From contig JAJTWR010000005.1 of assembly GCA_021613335.1 (NCBI GenBank), forward strand, positions 622,501-686,500: a stretch of DNA of 64,000 nucleotides, read 5' to 3'. This DNA is from Whitmania pigra. Its lineage: Eukaryota; Annelida; Clitellata; Hirudinida; Haemopidae. Below, piece by piece: positions 1-12,419 of this stretch. A program made the translations under genes and the position numbers. The notes below the pieces were generated by a model. It did not search any database, was not told where the DNA came from, and saw only the letters and a program-made list of their open reading frames with translations. Positions within the stretch are counted from its first letter, which is position 1. Every line of letters starts with the position of its first letter.

Positions 1-1062
1 TTAAAACATGACAGGAGAATTAAAATGTCTTTCACTAACAAACAAAATAAGTTTTTGAAGCTCCAACATGAATCTTTCTGACAAGAATCATCAGAAGAAT
101 ACTTCTAACGTAAATAACTCTTAAAGTTGACGGGGTGGACCCTAACCACTGCATGGATTATCCCTCTCATATCTCCATTGTTTTGAGTGCAAAAATTGAT
201 TTTGATCACAAGCTGTTTTGTCATTAGTTAACCGTAATAGCCAAGAACTTACTCAAGAAATAATGTTATTATTATTTTAGCAATTAAGACAGATTTATAC
301 CTGATAAAAAGCAACTAATACTTGCCCTCATCACTTCAAAATTGTCACACAAAAAAGTAGACCCATCGAAATGACTTGTTAAAAAGCGTTTAAAGTTACA
401 GTTTGGGTTTTTAAATCGATCGGATGGTGCTGGTTTCCGATTTTGAAAGAGGAAGGCCGAGAACTTAGGCGATGATTTATTTTATTTTCTGCTCCAGATG
501 GACTGACTTGTTAAGTTAAAAAATAAAAAATAAATTCAGCAAAATTTTTATGAAACAAATTTAAGAACGTTTAAGAAATAATTACTTTAGTATCATTATT
601 TGAAAATAAATATCTAAAACATGGGAGCTGTTGGCATTAATTTATGGAAAGTTAAGTTGGACATTTTACAATTTTACCTATGCTGAAGCTTGAAGTCTTA
701 ATTAAATTTAAATTAAATTTAGAAACAAACAAAAAATCATCGCCAGATAATTTCAAGATAATTGCAGGAGAACTTTTGGGAGACTGGGCAACCTTGGAAA
801 AGTAAATAATTGAATGGACATCTTTTTGCGAATTCACTCTAGTTCTCATTAAAATCAAATCATTTGTAAAAGGTAAATCTGATAATTTTATTACATTTCT
901 GTTAGTTATCTGACTTTTATTTTGAACAATGATAAACTTGGTAATAAAAGTGAATTTAAAAAAAAAAGGTTGCTCAAAAAGAATAAATCAAAATCAACAA
1001 AAGTTTTTTTTAAATTAATTTTTGTTTCGAACAATTCGAACCAACCTGAGGTTATCTTTTAA
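1..1062. other. Intergenic, AT-rich, nothing recognised
   Basis: No exon with a convincing protein or splice pattern is visible. The few short open frames have no recognisable domain. It probably includes the 3' flank of the fibrinogen-related gene that ends at 1063 on the minus strand. Confidence 0.5.
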
Positions 1063-2649
1063 TCATTTTAGAGACAAAGCCATTACTGAAGTCTTCAAGG
1101 ACTCTTGAAAGCCTCTAAACTGTTTCCAATTCACTCCTGTCGCAAAACTGATGGGCTTTCCAGGGGCAGGATAATACTTTCCATTCAGATTGGCTTCATG
1201 ACAAAGGTGGTACCACCAACCACCATGGTAATTCAATGCACAGTTTTCAATTTTACCATCATTGTCATTGTCGTAAGTGCTGAACATCATGCCGTCATGA
1301 ACTAACATTGCATCGCCTTTGAAATGAAATTTAGAAAAGTTAAAACTTAAAATAGCATCAAAATCGTTTACGAAGACACCAATGAATCGCAATGGAATAT
1401 TTTGAAAACATTTCACGCTGAAAAGTATCATAGCATCGGCGGTCTTTACGTTACCATTGAAAAACATATTCTTAATGAAATTAATTCAACAATTATATGA
1501 TAATATTTATAATGTCAACTAATTTATTAATTTATAAATAACGTAATTATTAATTATAATTATTAAACATAATTATTAATTTGTTAATCGAGCTTAAAAG
1601 ATGTTAATTAAACTTATCAGAACTTTCAAGAAGTTAATCGAACTTATCAGATTGAACTTATTTTAAGTTTGATTGACATCTGATAATTAATAATTATAAT
1701 TAATAATTATGTTATCGCTCAACCTGCTGTGCCGCTGTATTGTCCAATTTTGAGTATGTATTTACTTGCAGCATCACCAACTTCAAATATGCCATAATGA
1801 GCAGATGCTGTTGCGCTCTTGAAATCTTCCAGAAATGCAGTCATGTCATACTTAGCAGATGAAGTTAAAATGTTCAGTGCATTGAGTCCTTTCAATAAAT
1901 TTTTTTAATTAAATGTTTATTTATTAGAATTTTATAAAATGAAACTTATTATAAGTACAGCTTTTCAATAAATTAATTAAGTAACATAATTAACCAATCC
2001 AATATTCTCCCTCTGGATTTCCAAAGCCGTTAACGTAGTCATTCCAATTTCTATAGAAATCTACCTCGCCATTCAATCTGCGTTGGAAAATCTAAAAGGC
2101 AATTTTGAATTGATGATCGTCGTACTTTAAAATTTAAATGACAATTTAAAAAAAAACTAAAATAATAATATTTTAAATAAACTAGATTCAATAGATATTG
2201 AATTTAGCAGGAATATAATAATATAATTCTCACCAGATAAGTTTTGCCTTTTTCTGAAACCATTACAGGAACTTGCTTAGTCTCAGTCCCGATTTTCAAG
2301 TAAATAGTGCTAATTTTTTTGAGAGCGTAATCTAAACTGGAAAACTGAACTGCAGAAAAATATTAATATTTAGCTAATTAGATTAAATATCACCAGTGAG
2401 TTGTTAAAAATTATTTTATAACAAAATAATTTCAAAGAAATTTTAAATTTCTCAATTACGTATTCACAAGATGTCATTTCAAAGTAGTAAAATCGTAAAA
2501 ATTCAAACCATTCCAGCCATAGGATTGCTGACCATTGGTGACTGCTAACGAAGCTGAAATGTAGCAAGTCATTAGTTTTTGCATTTAACAGAGTAAATAT
2601 TAGTTTATAATTTACCTATGATAACAAATAAAAAGAGAATCTTTGCCAT
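1063..2649 (-). CDS. Secreted fibrinogen-related (FReD) domain protein, 6 exons
   Basis: Predicted exons on the minus strand are 2616-2649, 2509-2553, 2234-2349, 1995-2091, 1724-1888 and 1063-1316. All junctions are GT-AG and phases agree, giving about 236 residues. The start [11 protein letters not shown] followed by a hydrophobic stretch ending near AVTNG looks like a cleavable signal peptide. The rest is a fibrinogen C-terminal domain. [16 protein letters not shown] and [12 protein letters not shown] are classic FReD core motifs. FSTYDNDND is the calcium-binding loop and [15 protein letters not shown] is the C-terminal disulphide segment. Members of this family (ficolin, tenascin, FREP types) bind glycans or pathogens outside the cell, so a lectin-like or immune role is an inference. 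No collagen or coiled-coil arm precedes the domain. A TATA-like GATATAAG (minus strand) lies at about 2739-2746. A broken copy lies just upstream. Confidence 0.85.
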
Positions 2650-3194
2650 TTCTATTTTCACGTTGAAAAGATACATTGACGGGGATGTTTTGACGGGGCT
2701 ATTTTGTCGCTGGGCTATTTTGACGGGTCACCAACCCACTTATATCGAAAAGCTGCGGCTTGCATTGTTTATAATGATAATTTGATTGGACAAAATTATT
2801 TTTAAAATTATGACATTTGCTTTTGTTAAACATTGAGATGCAAATTTATTGTACATATGGCATAGCAGTATTTAATATTTCTCTTAATATGGCCTGCCGT
2901 TTTGCTACATCTATTTTCAGGGTGATTAATCCTGATAGCACCAATTTCCTATTGCTAGCAACGCTTGTTATATAATTTAAATTCTAAAATTTCCGTTACT
3001 CTCAGCCCATAAGCTTATAAACATAAACAATTTTTGCATCTTCTTGGTTAGATGCAATTTCAAGATCATTCTATCCGCATTTATCGAATCTATTTCTGAG
3101 TCGCTGTATAACTTGATTTCATATTTTTCCAATTTTTTCATTTATCATATTATCCTTTGCCGACAAATGTTCCTACTGGTTCCTACTAACTAAC

Positions 3195-3740
3195 CAATCC
3201 AATATTCTTCTGGATTTCCAAAGCCATGAACATTCTCATCCCACTTTCAGTAGAAATCAACCGCCCCATACATCCTGCGTTGGAAAATCTAAAACGCAAT
3301 TTTGAATCTAAATACGAAATGCTTTAAATCAATAAAAGTTATAGCCGTAATTTTAAATCAATTGACAATAGACAAAGTCTTTTTGATTTTACAAGATTAC
3401 AATTCTCACGAGATAAATTTTGCCATTTACAGGAGCCATTATGGGGATTTGTTTAGTCGCAAATCCGATCTTCAAGTAAATGGTTTTGCTAATTTTTGTG
3501 ATTACGGTATTCAAACTGGCAAGCTGAACTGTATATATAATTGTAATATTCAGTTAAGGAAATGAAATATCTACACAAACCAATTTTTACAAATAATTTT
3601 ATAAATAAAGAAATAAATAACATCAAATAAATTTTAAATTCTTCGCATTATGTCATGCAAGATGTCATTTCAAGTTTGAAAATTGTCAAAATTCAAACCA
3701 TTATGGCTGCCGCATGACTCGCCATTGGCTAATGCCGAAG
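3195..3740 (-). pseudogene. Truncated tandem copy of the fibrinogen-related gene
   Basis: Three blocks match exons 2 to 4 of the FReD gene at 1063-2649, in the same order and on the same strand: 3699-3740, 3410-3528 and 3195-3288. The last block keeps IFQRRMYGAVDFY, but an in-frame TGA follows where the intact gene has Arg. The signal-peptide exon has lost its ATG (remnant near 3790-3810), and the two C-terminal exons are absent. Codon-sized indels separate the copies. It is a tandem duplicate that has lost coding capacity. Confidence 0.8.
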
Positions 3741-3975
3741 CTGAAATGAGTCAAGTAATAAGCTTTTGCATTTAACAGAGTAATCATTAGTTTATAATTT
3801 ACCTAGAATAACTGATTATGTTTTTAACTGTTTTTTGCTGAGGCAGATTGTGTGAGTGGCTAAATAAAAATATATTATTATTATTGTTGTTGTTATTGCT
3901 AATATTGTTATTGTAAGCTAAGAATGTTACATGTTTTCCTGATGTGTGTGGCTAGAGCGTGTACCATACCATTCC

Positions 3976-4336
3976 GGTAAAACCATTGGGGACGGACGCA
4001 TGCATGTTAATGAGATGCTCCACTTTAATAAAGCTCCACCCCAAAACAAATTAAGCTCCGCCTTTTTAGGCTTGAATGGATCCGCTCAAGGTTAGGGCTA
4101 GTGGTTAGGTTTAGGGCTAAGATTGGGGTTAGTGTTAGGCAAAAATTAAAATTAAAAAATTAAACACTCGATCGCTGATGTCAGATGTCAAGTATTTCCA
4201 AAATTTTAATAAAACCCTATTAGAGACTTCTATGTAAATGACTTAATATATATTGCGGATTCACTTTTACTCATTTTAGGCGGAGCTTTATTTTTTCTTT
4301 GCATCTCATTAAAATGTTTTTATGAATGGTTTTACC
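3976..4336. mobile_element. Small inverted-repeat element (MITE-like), about 360 bp
   Basis: The left end starts GGTAAAACCATT and soon carries TTAATGAGATGC and AAAGCTCC. The right end carries the reverse complements in mirrored order (GGAGCTTTA, GCATCTCATTAA, AATGGTTTTACC). The arms are imperfect and the centre is non-coding, with degenerate TTAGGG-like runs. This fits a non-autonomous DNA transposon. I see no clean target-site duplication, so the superfamily is unassigned. Confidence 0.6.
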
Positions 4337-4626
4337 CGTTTATTGTCTATTGGTGCGTTTTATTACTTTGAAATAAGCAATTTTACTTCTATTTTAGAAC
4401 TTGACAATCTGTAATCAATTTTTTGTATTATAATACTTTAATCTTTAAGATTAGCTTTAATAAGTCTCAGAATTGTCACTGTTCTATTCAGAAAGCATCA
4501 AATTGCAAGCAAAAATAATAATAATTAAAATAAGTAACAAATCTTAACCTTAACAATTTAAGTATTTATGATTAAAAATTGTTTTTCTTCCATCCCTAAT
4601 TATAAACTGGCGGTCAAAATATTTTG

Positions 4627-4640
4627 GTTGCCATGACGAT
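4627..4640 (+). promoter_or_regulatory. RFX X-box-like site upstream of LRRC49
   Basis: GTTGCCATGACGAT lies about 90 bp before the predicted LRRC49 start codon. One half-site (GTTGCC) is perfect for an RFX X-box and the second half is degenerate. RFX factors control ciliary genes, and LRRC49 belongs to the axonemal tubulin polyglutamylase, so the site is plausible but weak. Confidence 0.3.
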
Positions 4641-4731
4641 GGTATTTAAGAACCGGTGGTTTGATATTGTTTTTGGTCAATCGAGGGTGGATAGCCGATG
4701 CCTTAATTCTTGGGATTCATAACTGGAAAAC

Positions 4732-7700
4732 ATGATGGGTGGTAAAAGACACCGGGAAATTATGAATGAGGTCAGTTGCATTCAGAGCCTCTTTCAGCAG
4801 CTTAACGGACAACTTCTAATAAAAATCAATTTGGATCTTGACTTGATAACCTTCGATTTTGTTTCACTACAGCTTAATAACTAAATAATAAATGTGAATG
4901 TTCAGTGAAAATCAAATAGTTTTTTAACAATATTTTGTCAACATTAAACTTGTAGAAGCAGTTCACCATTCCACAATTTATAATCCATGCATCAGCAACT
5001 CCTGTTCTGGAGAGGACTCCTATCAAGGTTTGAATTTAAAAATATGATTTTATTATAAACATATGATATGTATACACATACAGAGATGTATCTAGAGCAA
5101 TTCCCAGCCAGCTTCTCTCCCTAAATCCATCTTTTGCACATAGTAAAATATAATTTTATAGAAATTTAACTTTTGATAACTCTTTTAAAATTATTGTAAA
5201 TACAATGTACATTTACTTTTTGGGCTTAAATATTAATTTAACAAGCCTGTTGAAAAATGTTTTAGAAGTATAATTTATATAAACTTATTTACTTATAATT
5301 TATGATTTTATTAAAAATAAATTTTAAAGAATTGTTTTTCTTATTTATTGCTTATTACAAATAATAAGTTAAAGATTAGTTATTACAACCAATAACTGTA
5401 AGAGTTAAACTGATGTCTTTAATACTTTACATAAAAATAATTAATAAATTGTATTTTACAAATTAACCTTTTTTTCCCGTCAACAGAGGGAACTCTTTGC
5501 CAGGTCCAAAGTTTGTTTGCACAGAAAAGACACGAGAACATTAGGTGAATATTTGCTGGGTCTCATCTTAATTAACTAATAGTAAAATAGTGTTGTAATA
5601 CTGTTAATAATTCAATTACAATATTATTAATAATATTGATGGCAACATTTAATTTAAGAAAACCATTAAAATAACAATTTTGTGATCTGATTCTTTTAAA
5701 AAACTTTTAAATGGATAAGTGGAAGCTATGCCCATTAATTGCAAATTCTATTACTCGGACGTGGAAATGTGAAAAAGATTTATTAAAATATCTACAACAT
5801 ACATGTCAGGATAAGTTAATATGTGGGTGACAATAAGTCCATGATAAAATTGGAGCCTGGAAATTCCAGAAATGATTTGTCCAATCAATGGTCAGCAACA
5901 ACCAAATGCAGGACCGTCCGGATTTTTCGGAGCACCTGTCGAGCTGAATGGGACGGGAGTTTGCAGGTGTAACTCAGGTGAGGATAATAACTATGTCATG
6001 ACTATGGTCTGACTATAGCAATGATGCTTGTGGTGGTGGTGATGATGGTTGTGATCATAATGATCCATGAATGATGTCATGCACTTATCATCATTTGTGC
6101 AATTAAATAAATTGCTATTAATTACTTAAATTAATCATCATTTGTGATGATAAGGGAGAGGGAGAGAAAAATATCAAATTAATTCCAGATTTTTTAAAAA
6201 TTATTAGAAACACTTTTAACTTTTTATTAGAAACAATTTTAATTTTCTTATGCATTTGTTGAAAAAATATTGTTATGGCAAAATTGCATACACATCATTT
6301 ATGGACAGCCCATTGTACCAAATCAGTTTTCAATTATTAACAGTGACATTGTCATCAACATAATTAGCCATGATTAATAACTATAACACGATAATGTTTA
6401 TTAATATCTTGTTGTAATTAACTACATTATTGTATTGAATTGTATTGTATTGCTGTCATTGCAGAACTCCGCTGTTATTAAGAAGCGTGTTTATTTTTTG
6501 ATTTTCAGGTACACGAACAAGCTCAGCCAAAGAAGTTGTGTTTTGTCATTATCATCAGAGAGATGATAACAAAGAAAGAGTTGACCTAGAAAGGTCGATT
6601 GGTGATTACTAATTGATTACAGCCATTAATTAATTAATTAATTGCTTAAATTAATTATTATTAATTACATGGATACCTTGAAATTAATTAATTAAATAAA
6701 TTGTTGTTAAATTATTATTGAAAATATTTATAAATTGAATAAATAAATAATATAATGCGAATAATTTATTCAATTTATAATCATCAACTTATCAAGAACA
6801 AATATTAAATTACTGCCTAGATATCCGCAACTCTGTAGGATCGCAATCATCACCATCATCTCATCCCTTTAGTCAAACTTTCAGGCAGAACCTGTGTCGC
6901 GTGCCTTACGTCGAGGACCCCGAGGACAGCGTCAGGGTACTCAACCTTCAGAAGAACGGCATTGACAGGTTGTCGAATCTCAATCACTTCAATCGCCTCG
7001 TTTGCCTCGATCTCTACGACAACCACCTGGAAAAGATAGAAGGACTGGAGATGCTTCACTCGCTGAGGGTGCTCATTCTTGGAAAGAACAGGTGGTGGTG
7101 ATGGTCATGTGGTGTGGTGAATGTAATGATTCAATTACAAGAATGTAATGTAATAATTGATGATTGTTTACAATGAGATTTTTTTTTATGTTCGCGATGA
7201 ATGCATTTCATAAATATTATAATTTGCTGATGTCCATAAAGAAAATATTCTATGATAGCATTATTATTAGTTGATGTTCTTAATAAAAGCATTATTATCT
7301 CAGAATTAAAAAAATAGAAAATCTAGAAGGCCTGACAAGGTTGGACATGCTGGACCTCCATAGCAACCAGGTTGATGCTCAAAGTCCTTTATCGGGTCAT
7401 TTTTTCTCAGAGATCTTATTGGTTCTCTTTCTTCCAATCAGATTTCGGCAGTGGAAAACCTCTCGAGACTGACCGTGCTTAGGGCGTTGAACTTGTCGTC
7501 GAATTTTGTGACGAAAGTGGCAAACTTGGAAGGACTCGTGTCATTGGTCGAACTCAACCTCAGAAAGAACCGAATAAAATCGGCAGTAGGTGTCCCACAT
7601 TTTTGAGATTTCTCCAAATTATTCTAACCATAGCCGTAATCCTTACCCTTACCCTAACTCTAATCTTAACCCTTGCACAAATAATGATAAGGAGTCAAAG

Positions 7701-7943
7701 TATTAGAGTGGTATATATTCCTTTGGAACTTCAAGACTACTGTAAACTTAAGGGAGAAGCTCTGATTGGTGAGAAACTTGGTAGGGAATCTGAATGGGCC
7801 AGATGTAATTATTGGGTTTATGGCCTAGTTTGTGGGTCAAGTTTGTGGGTCAATGGTTCCTCTTTGCATTAACATATTAATGCAAGACTTTTCGTTGTCT
7901 TGTTATGATTTTGATGTTCTTCGTGCTTTGTTTTGTCATGATA

Positions 7944-7977
<34 letters not shown>

Positions 7978-10900
7978 GAATTATTATTAAATGAAATTTT
8001 ATCTACAAGATTTTATTTATGGAATTTACCATTCTCTCTAACAGATAGGTCTTGATAACCTCCCAAGCTTGGAGAAGTTGTATCTGGCTTCTAATAAGAT
8101 TTCAAAGTAACTGTTCTATTTCTCTATTAAGGCTATTAATTTATTTTTAATAAATAATAATAAATTTTTAATAAATACACTAACTCTGTTTTCAGCAACC
8201 AAAATATTACCCTTTAACCATAAAAATTTCCTTATTTTATTCAAGGCTCGAGGAAATATCTTGCATCTTAAAGTGCCACAACCTCCAAGAGTTGAGTCTC
8301 GATTACAACCCTCTTTACAGTAAAGAATGTAATGTAAAGCAGGTGCTCCTGGTGTCCCTTCAGAACCTCAAGATCCTGGATTCAAAACGCATCACGGTTT
8401 GTTTGCTTGAATAAAAAAGGTTTAGAGTTAATTAAGTCATTCGTGTGTGAATGTTGTTCTTTTTAATTTACATTAAACTAATGTTTGAGTAATTATTTGC
8501 AAGACTGAATGGTATCAGCATTAAATTGATTACATTTTAAGTAACATCTGCCAATTCTCATGGTAACCGATTACTAATGTCACCCATACATAATAAGTAA
8601 ATTAAATTTTTACTGAAATCGAATAAAACAATTAAAAATTATTATAATTTATTGTAATACATTCATTATTTAATTCATTACTCACTTTTGTTTTCACTCA
8701 TTATCATCATAATACCGTGATAAACAGGAAGATCAAAAGAGACAGGCAGACATATGGAGCAAGAGAGATGAAGAGAAAAGGAGAGAGAACTCAAAGATGG
8801 CTGCATTTGCTCAAGAACTCAATGCGAGTGCAACTAGATACAACCATTCCTAGGATTTTTTTAACCTTTCATTACAATAAAAATAAAAAGATAAAAAAAT
8901 ATTCAAAAGATAAAATCAAATATTTCCATTAATTAGTATCTCAACTAAAGATGCAAGTGACTGATTTGATAGAGTTATTATATTATTTATTTATTTATTC
9001 ATTCATTCATTCATTCATCATTAATTAATTAATTCATTCATTCATTCATTCATTCATTTCATTTATTTTCTCATTCACCTGCAGGAGAAACGCTTCCAAG
9101 CCATTCTGAATGCCAGGAAGAAGTGGGAATCCAGCAGCAGATCCAGCCATTCGAGCATGCCGTCCGTCTATGCCAGGCACGTGGCCAGTTTCCACGGCAA
9201 CGGCATCAGCAGCAACCACTCCAGTGCGAGGAGCACGAGCTCCGGCGAACTGGAACCGAGGCAGCCAAAACTGAGGACGGAAGCCAAACCCCTACGAGAA
9301 GTTTCGAACCTTAATTCGACCGCCCTTCCGTTTAGGGATGGCATCGTTCAGAATGAATCCCAAACAGTTCATCACGAAATCTTGCAAGATGCCCTGCAAA
9401 AGCATCACAGCTGCGTTGTCAACGACAACAGGGATGCACAAATTACAGATGAAGCCACAAACAAATGCCTGCCACCTGATGAGGGAATGACCGTTGGGAA
9501 GCCCTTCGACCAAAACAAAGTCGCAAATGCCGGCAGGTGAGCCTTGTCATTCGATGGGTTGCATACCGTCATTCGTAGGTTTAGTGAGACAAGTATTAAA
9601 TTGACTTATGTGCAGTTGCCTTTAGTGGATTAATTTTAATGATTGCTAATATTATTATTATTATTATTATTATTATTATCATCATCATCATTATTATTAT
9701 TATTTTTATCATCATTGTTATTATTATAATTTTGTAAACAGCTCCCAGAATCCTCAACAAGTTCAATCGAATACAAGGCGAAGAAAGAATTCGCGGTCAA
9801 AGTCATTGTCCTCGAGCTCCCGTCGAGACGAGAGTCTGGCAGCCAGTGATAAGCAGATGGACAGGTGCGACCAACTTGTTTATGACCTTATGACCTTGAC
9901 CTTGACCTTAGCACTTTAAAAATCAAAGCTGTTCTAAGTGCAAAAAACTCTTTCGATGCTCCACTTTTTCCAAAGAAATGCCATTTGACACGTATCCAAA
10001 TTCTTATTAAAACCCTGTTATATTGCATTAATAATTATTAATTAATTTTTTTCGTTCGAGCGGTTGCGAATCATGTTTGCAATGAATGAATTTTTATTAA
10101 CGATTATTATTACTTAATTAACTGTCATTATACTTCGTAGTGATCAATATTTTTAAATTAATTGCATTAATTAAATACAAGTATTTACTGACAAATGTAA
10201 TTAATATCACAGCAACTAGTTTTTGGTAATTTAATTAATTAATTCCTCGACAAACAGATCTTCCACCACCATCGGTTCGACCCAAGACTCTCTCTCGGAA
10301 CTGGAAGGAGAGACTCTGAAGCTGTTCGGTTCCGGTTCGTTGGACGCCTTCGACCGTAACTGGGGCATCCAGGCAGCAGGTGTCGTGAACGAGATCACGT
10401 TCAACTTCATCGATTTTGAGGAGATTGTCGACGTTCTGCCAAAATTAAGAGTCAGGTTTCCAAATGTTTGCGTGAGTTTAAACTACTCAGAATTCCTGGA
10501 AATCTCAATAATAGTGATGGTGGTGATGATAATGGAAATGGCAATGTTAATGATAATAAAGATAGCAACAACAATATTATTATTAATAATAATGACAACG
10601 CTCTTTAAACTTTATTACTGGTTAATGTTTGCATTAGATGTTAAATAGTTACATGAGCTATGCAATTAGTTATATTACACAATTATAATCAATGCACGGT
10701 TTCCCGTACGGCAATGAACTCGCTAAACAAATGACACATTTTGATTTCACAAACTATTTAAAGTATTCATTGTTTGTAAATATTTTTATTTTCTCGCAGA
10801 ATCTGAGGTTCTGTTCCAACAACTTATCCTCCCTCAATCAATTGAACGCCCTGTCTGCGGTCAAACGACTGGAGGGTCTGACCGTGGTGGCAGAAGGCAA

Positions 10901-12335
10901 CCCGATAACCTGCCTCAAATCGTGGAGGATGTTTGCTATTTTTAGACTCTCCCATCTGGGGTTGAACAGGATTAACGGAGATGAGGTACTGACGATTTTT
11001 TAATCAGTGTTATAATTAAACTGCTGTATATATATATATATATCATACTGATATGTTGAGACTCATAATTGTGTCGACAAGGATGGTGGTGTTGTTAATG
11101 ACAACGATATTAGTTATTAAATGATAATAAATCATATTTAGTGAATATGTAAATAGCTCACATTTATTCAATGGACTCTCATTTGATGTCAGAGATAACA
11201 TTTTTAATAGCGTAAATTCTTCAGATATTGCTAAAAAGTAAATGTTTTACGTAAATGTCATTTTTATCGCATTTACCATAAGTTTTTATTACAAATGATG
11301 CATTAAGAAATCCATTGAAAACAATTAATACAATGAAATAATAAATGTTAATAAATAGCAACAAAAATAATGGGTAATTTATAAATACAATAATCATCGT
11401 AACATTCTTCACCCAGTTATCATCCGCTGATTACTCGACAGCAGAGAAAATGTTCTCCCCGCTCGTCTCGTTGGCCTCGAATTCAATTCCCAGGCTCAGA
11501 CTTCAGCTCCTATTAGGAGACAAGTTATTGGCTTACTGAACTTTGATGATGACGATTGCTAATTATAATATATTGTAAATATGGAAATTGTACTTAAGTT
11601 TGAGGTAATTATCTAGGAACTTGTTATTTGCTCTATAAAAGAAATACTTAAGAATATTATGAATTTAAACTAATTAGCAATTACAAGATTATGTATTTAT
11701 TAATTATTGTTCGATTGAAATCAGGAAAAGGTTGGCAGAAGATAAAGTTATTCAACTGGGCTGTCAGGGGCAGATGAAACTTCTGGGCAACTCTGAGAAT
11801 ACTGAAGGAATCGGGAAAGCCATACTCACCTACGAACCTAAGACTAAACCCAAATTATTCTTGAAAGTGAGAATGAAATACTACATAAATTTTAACGAAT
11901 TACTAATTTTACAAACTTTTTAAACTTTAGTTAAAGGCTAATAAATTTACTAAGTTTCTAATTGCGATTTAAGCAACCAAAAGTTAGAACTTCAACTGAA
12001 ACAAAGCTTAACTTTAATTTAAAAACATTTAAACATATTAATAAAACAGTCCTGTTGAAAATTATATTACAACTAAAGTTTATAGCTAAAAGCATTTTTA
12101 AATACAGGATTCTCTTCCAAAGCAATCTCAACAAAGCAATGATCCGAAAGCAATAGCCAAGCAATTTTTGGAAGCTCAAGTGAAATACTGTTTAAAAGTG
12201 AAGGAGGATTTAAAAACTTTTGAAAGCATTTGGCCTGATCTTTTGAAATCTTCTGTTTCAAAACTAATCAAAGAAATGCTGCCTTTGAAGCAATACTCGG
12301 AAACATCTTTTGAAGAGTTCTGCAGGAATTTGTGA
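4732..12335 (+). CDS. LRRC49: LRRC49 orthologue, tubulin polyglutamylase complex subunit, 17 exons
   Basis: Predicted exons: 4732-4770, 4956-5027, 5487-5544, 5870-5977, 6509-6593, 6885-7091, 7304-7370, 7442-7585, 8045-8106, 8246-8396, 9085-9536, 9742-9864, 10258-10465, 10800-10985, 11417-11523, 11725-11866, 12108-12335. Every phase joins, giving about 812 residues. Residues about 121-331 are leucine-rich repeats (for example VRVLNLQKNGIDRLSNL, LDLYDNHLEKIEGL, RVLILGKNRI). Residues about 332-523 are a Ser/Arg-rich linker. The C-terminal part carries GSLDAFDRNWGIQAAG and FNFIDFEEIVDVLPKL, a close match to remembered vertebrate LRRC49. That protein is a subunit of the TTLL1 tubulin polyglutamylase complex acting on cilia and other stable microtubules. 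The first four exons are inferred from phase alone and are less certain. A possible AATAAA lies at 13026-13031, far downstream. Confidence 0.9.
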
Positions 12336-12419
12336 ATATCAATCGAGATTATTTTTATTATTATTATTATTATCATCATCATCATTATTCTGCAGGAATT
12401 TGTGAATGTTAATCGAGAT
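12318..12419 (+). repeat. 32-bp direct duplication spanning the LRRC49 stop codon
   Basis: The segment at 12318-12349, which carries the last four sense codons and TGA of LRRC49, recurs with two or three mismatches at 12388-12419. The copies are separated by a TTA/ATC microsatellite. The second copy lies in the 3'UTR. Confidence 0.8.
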
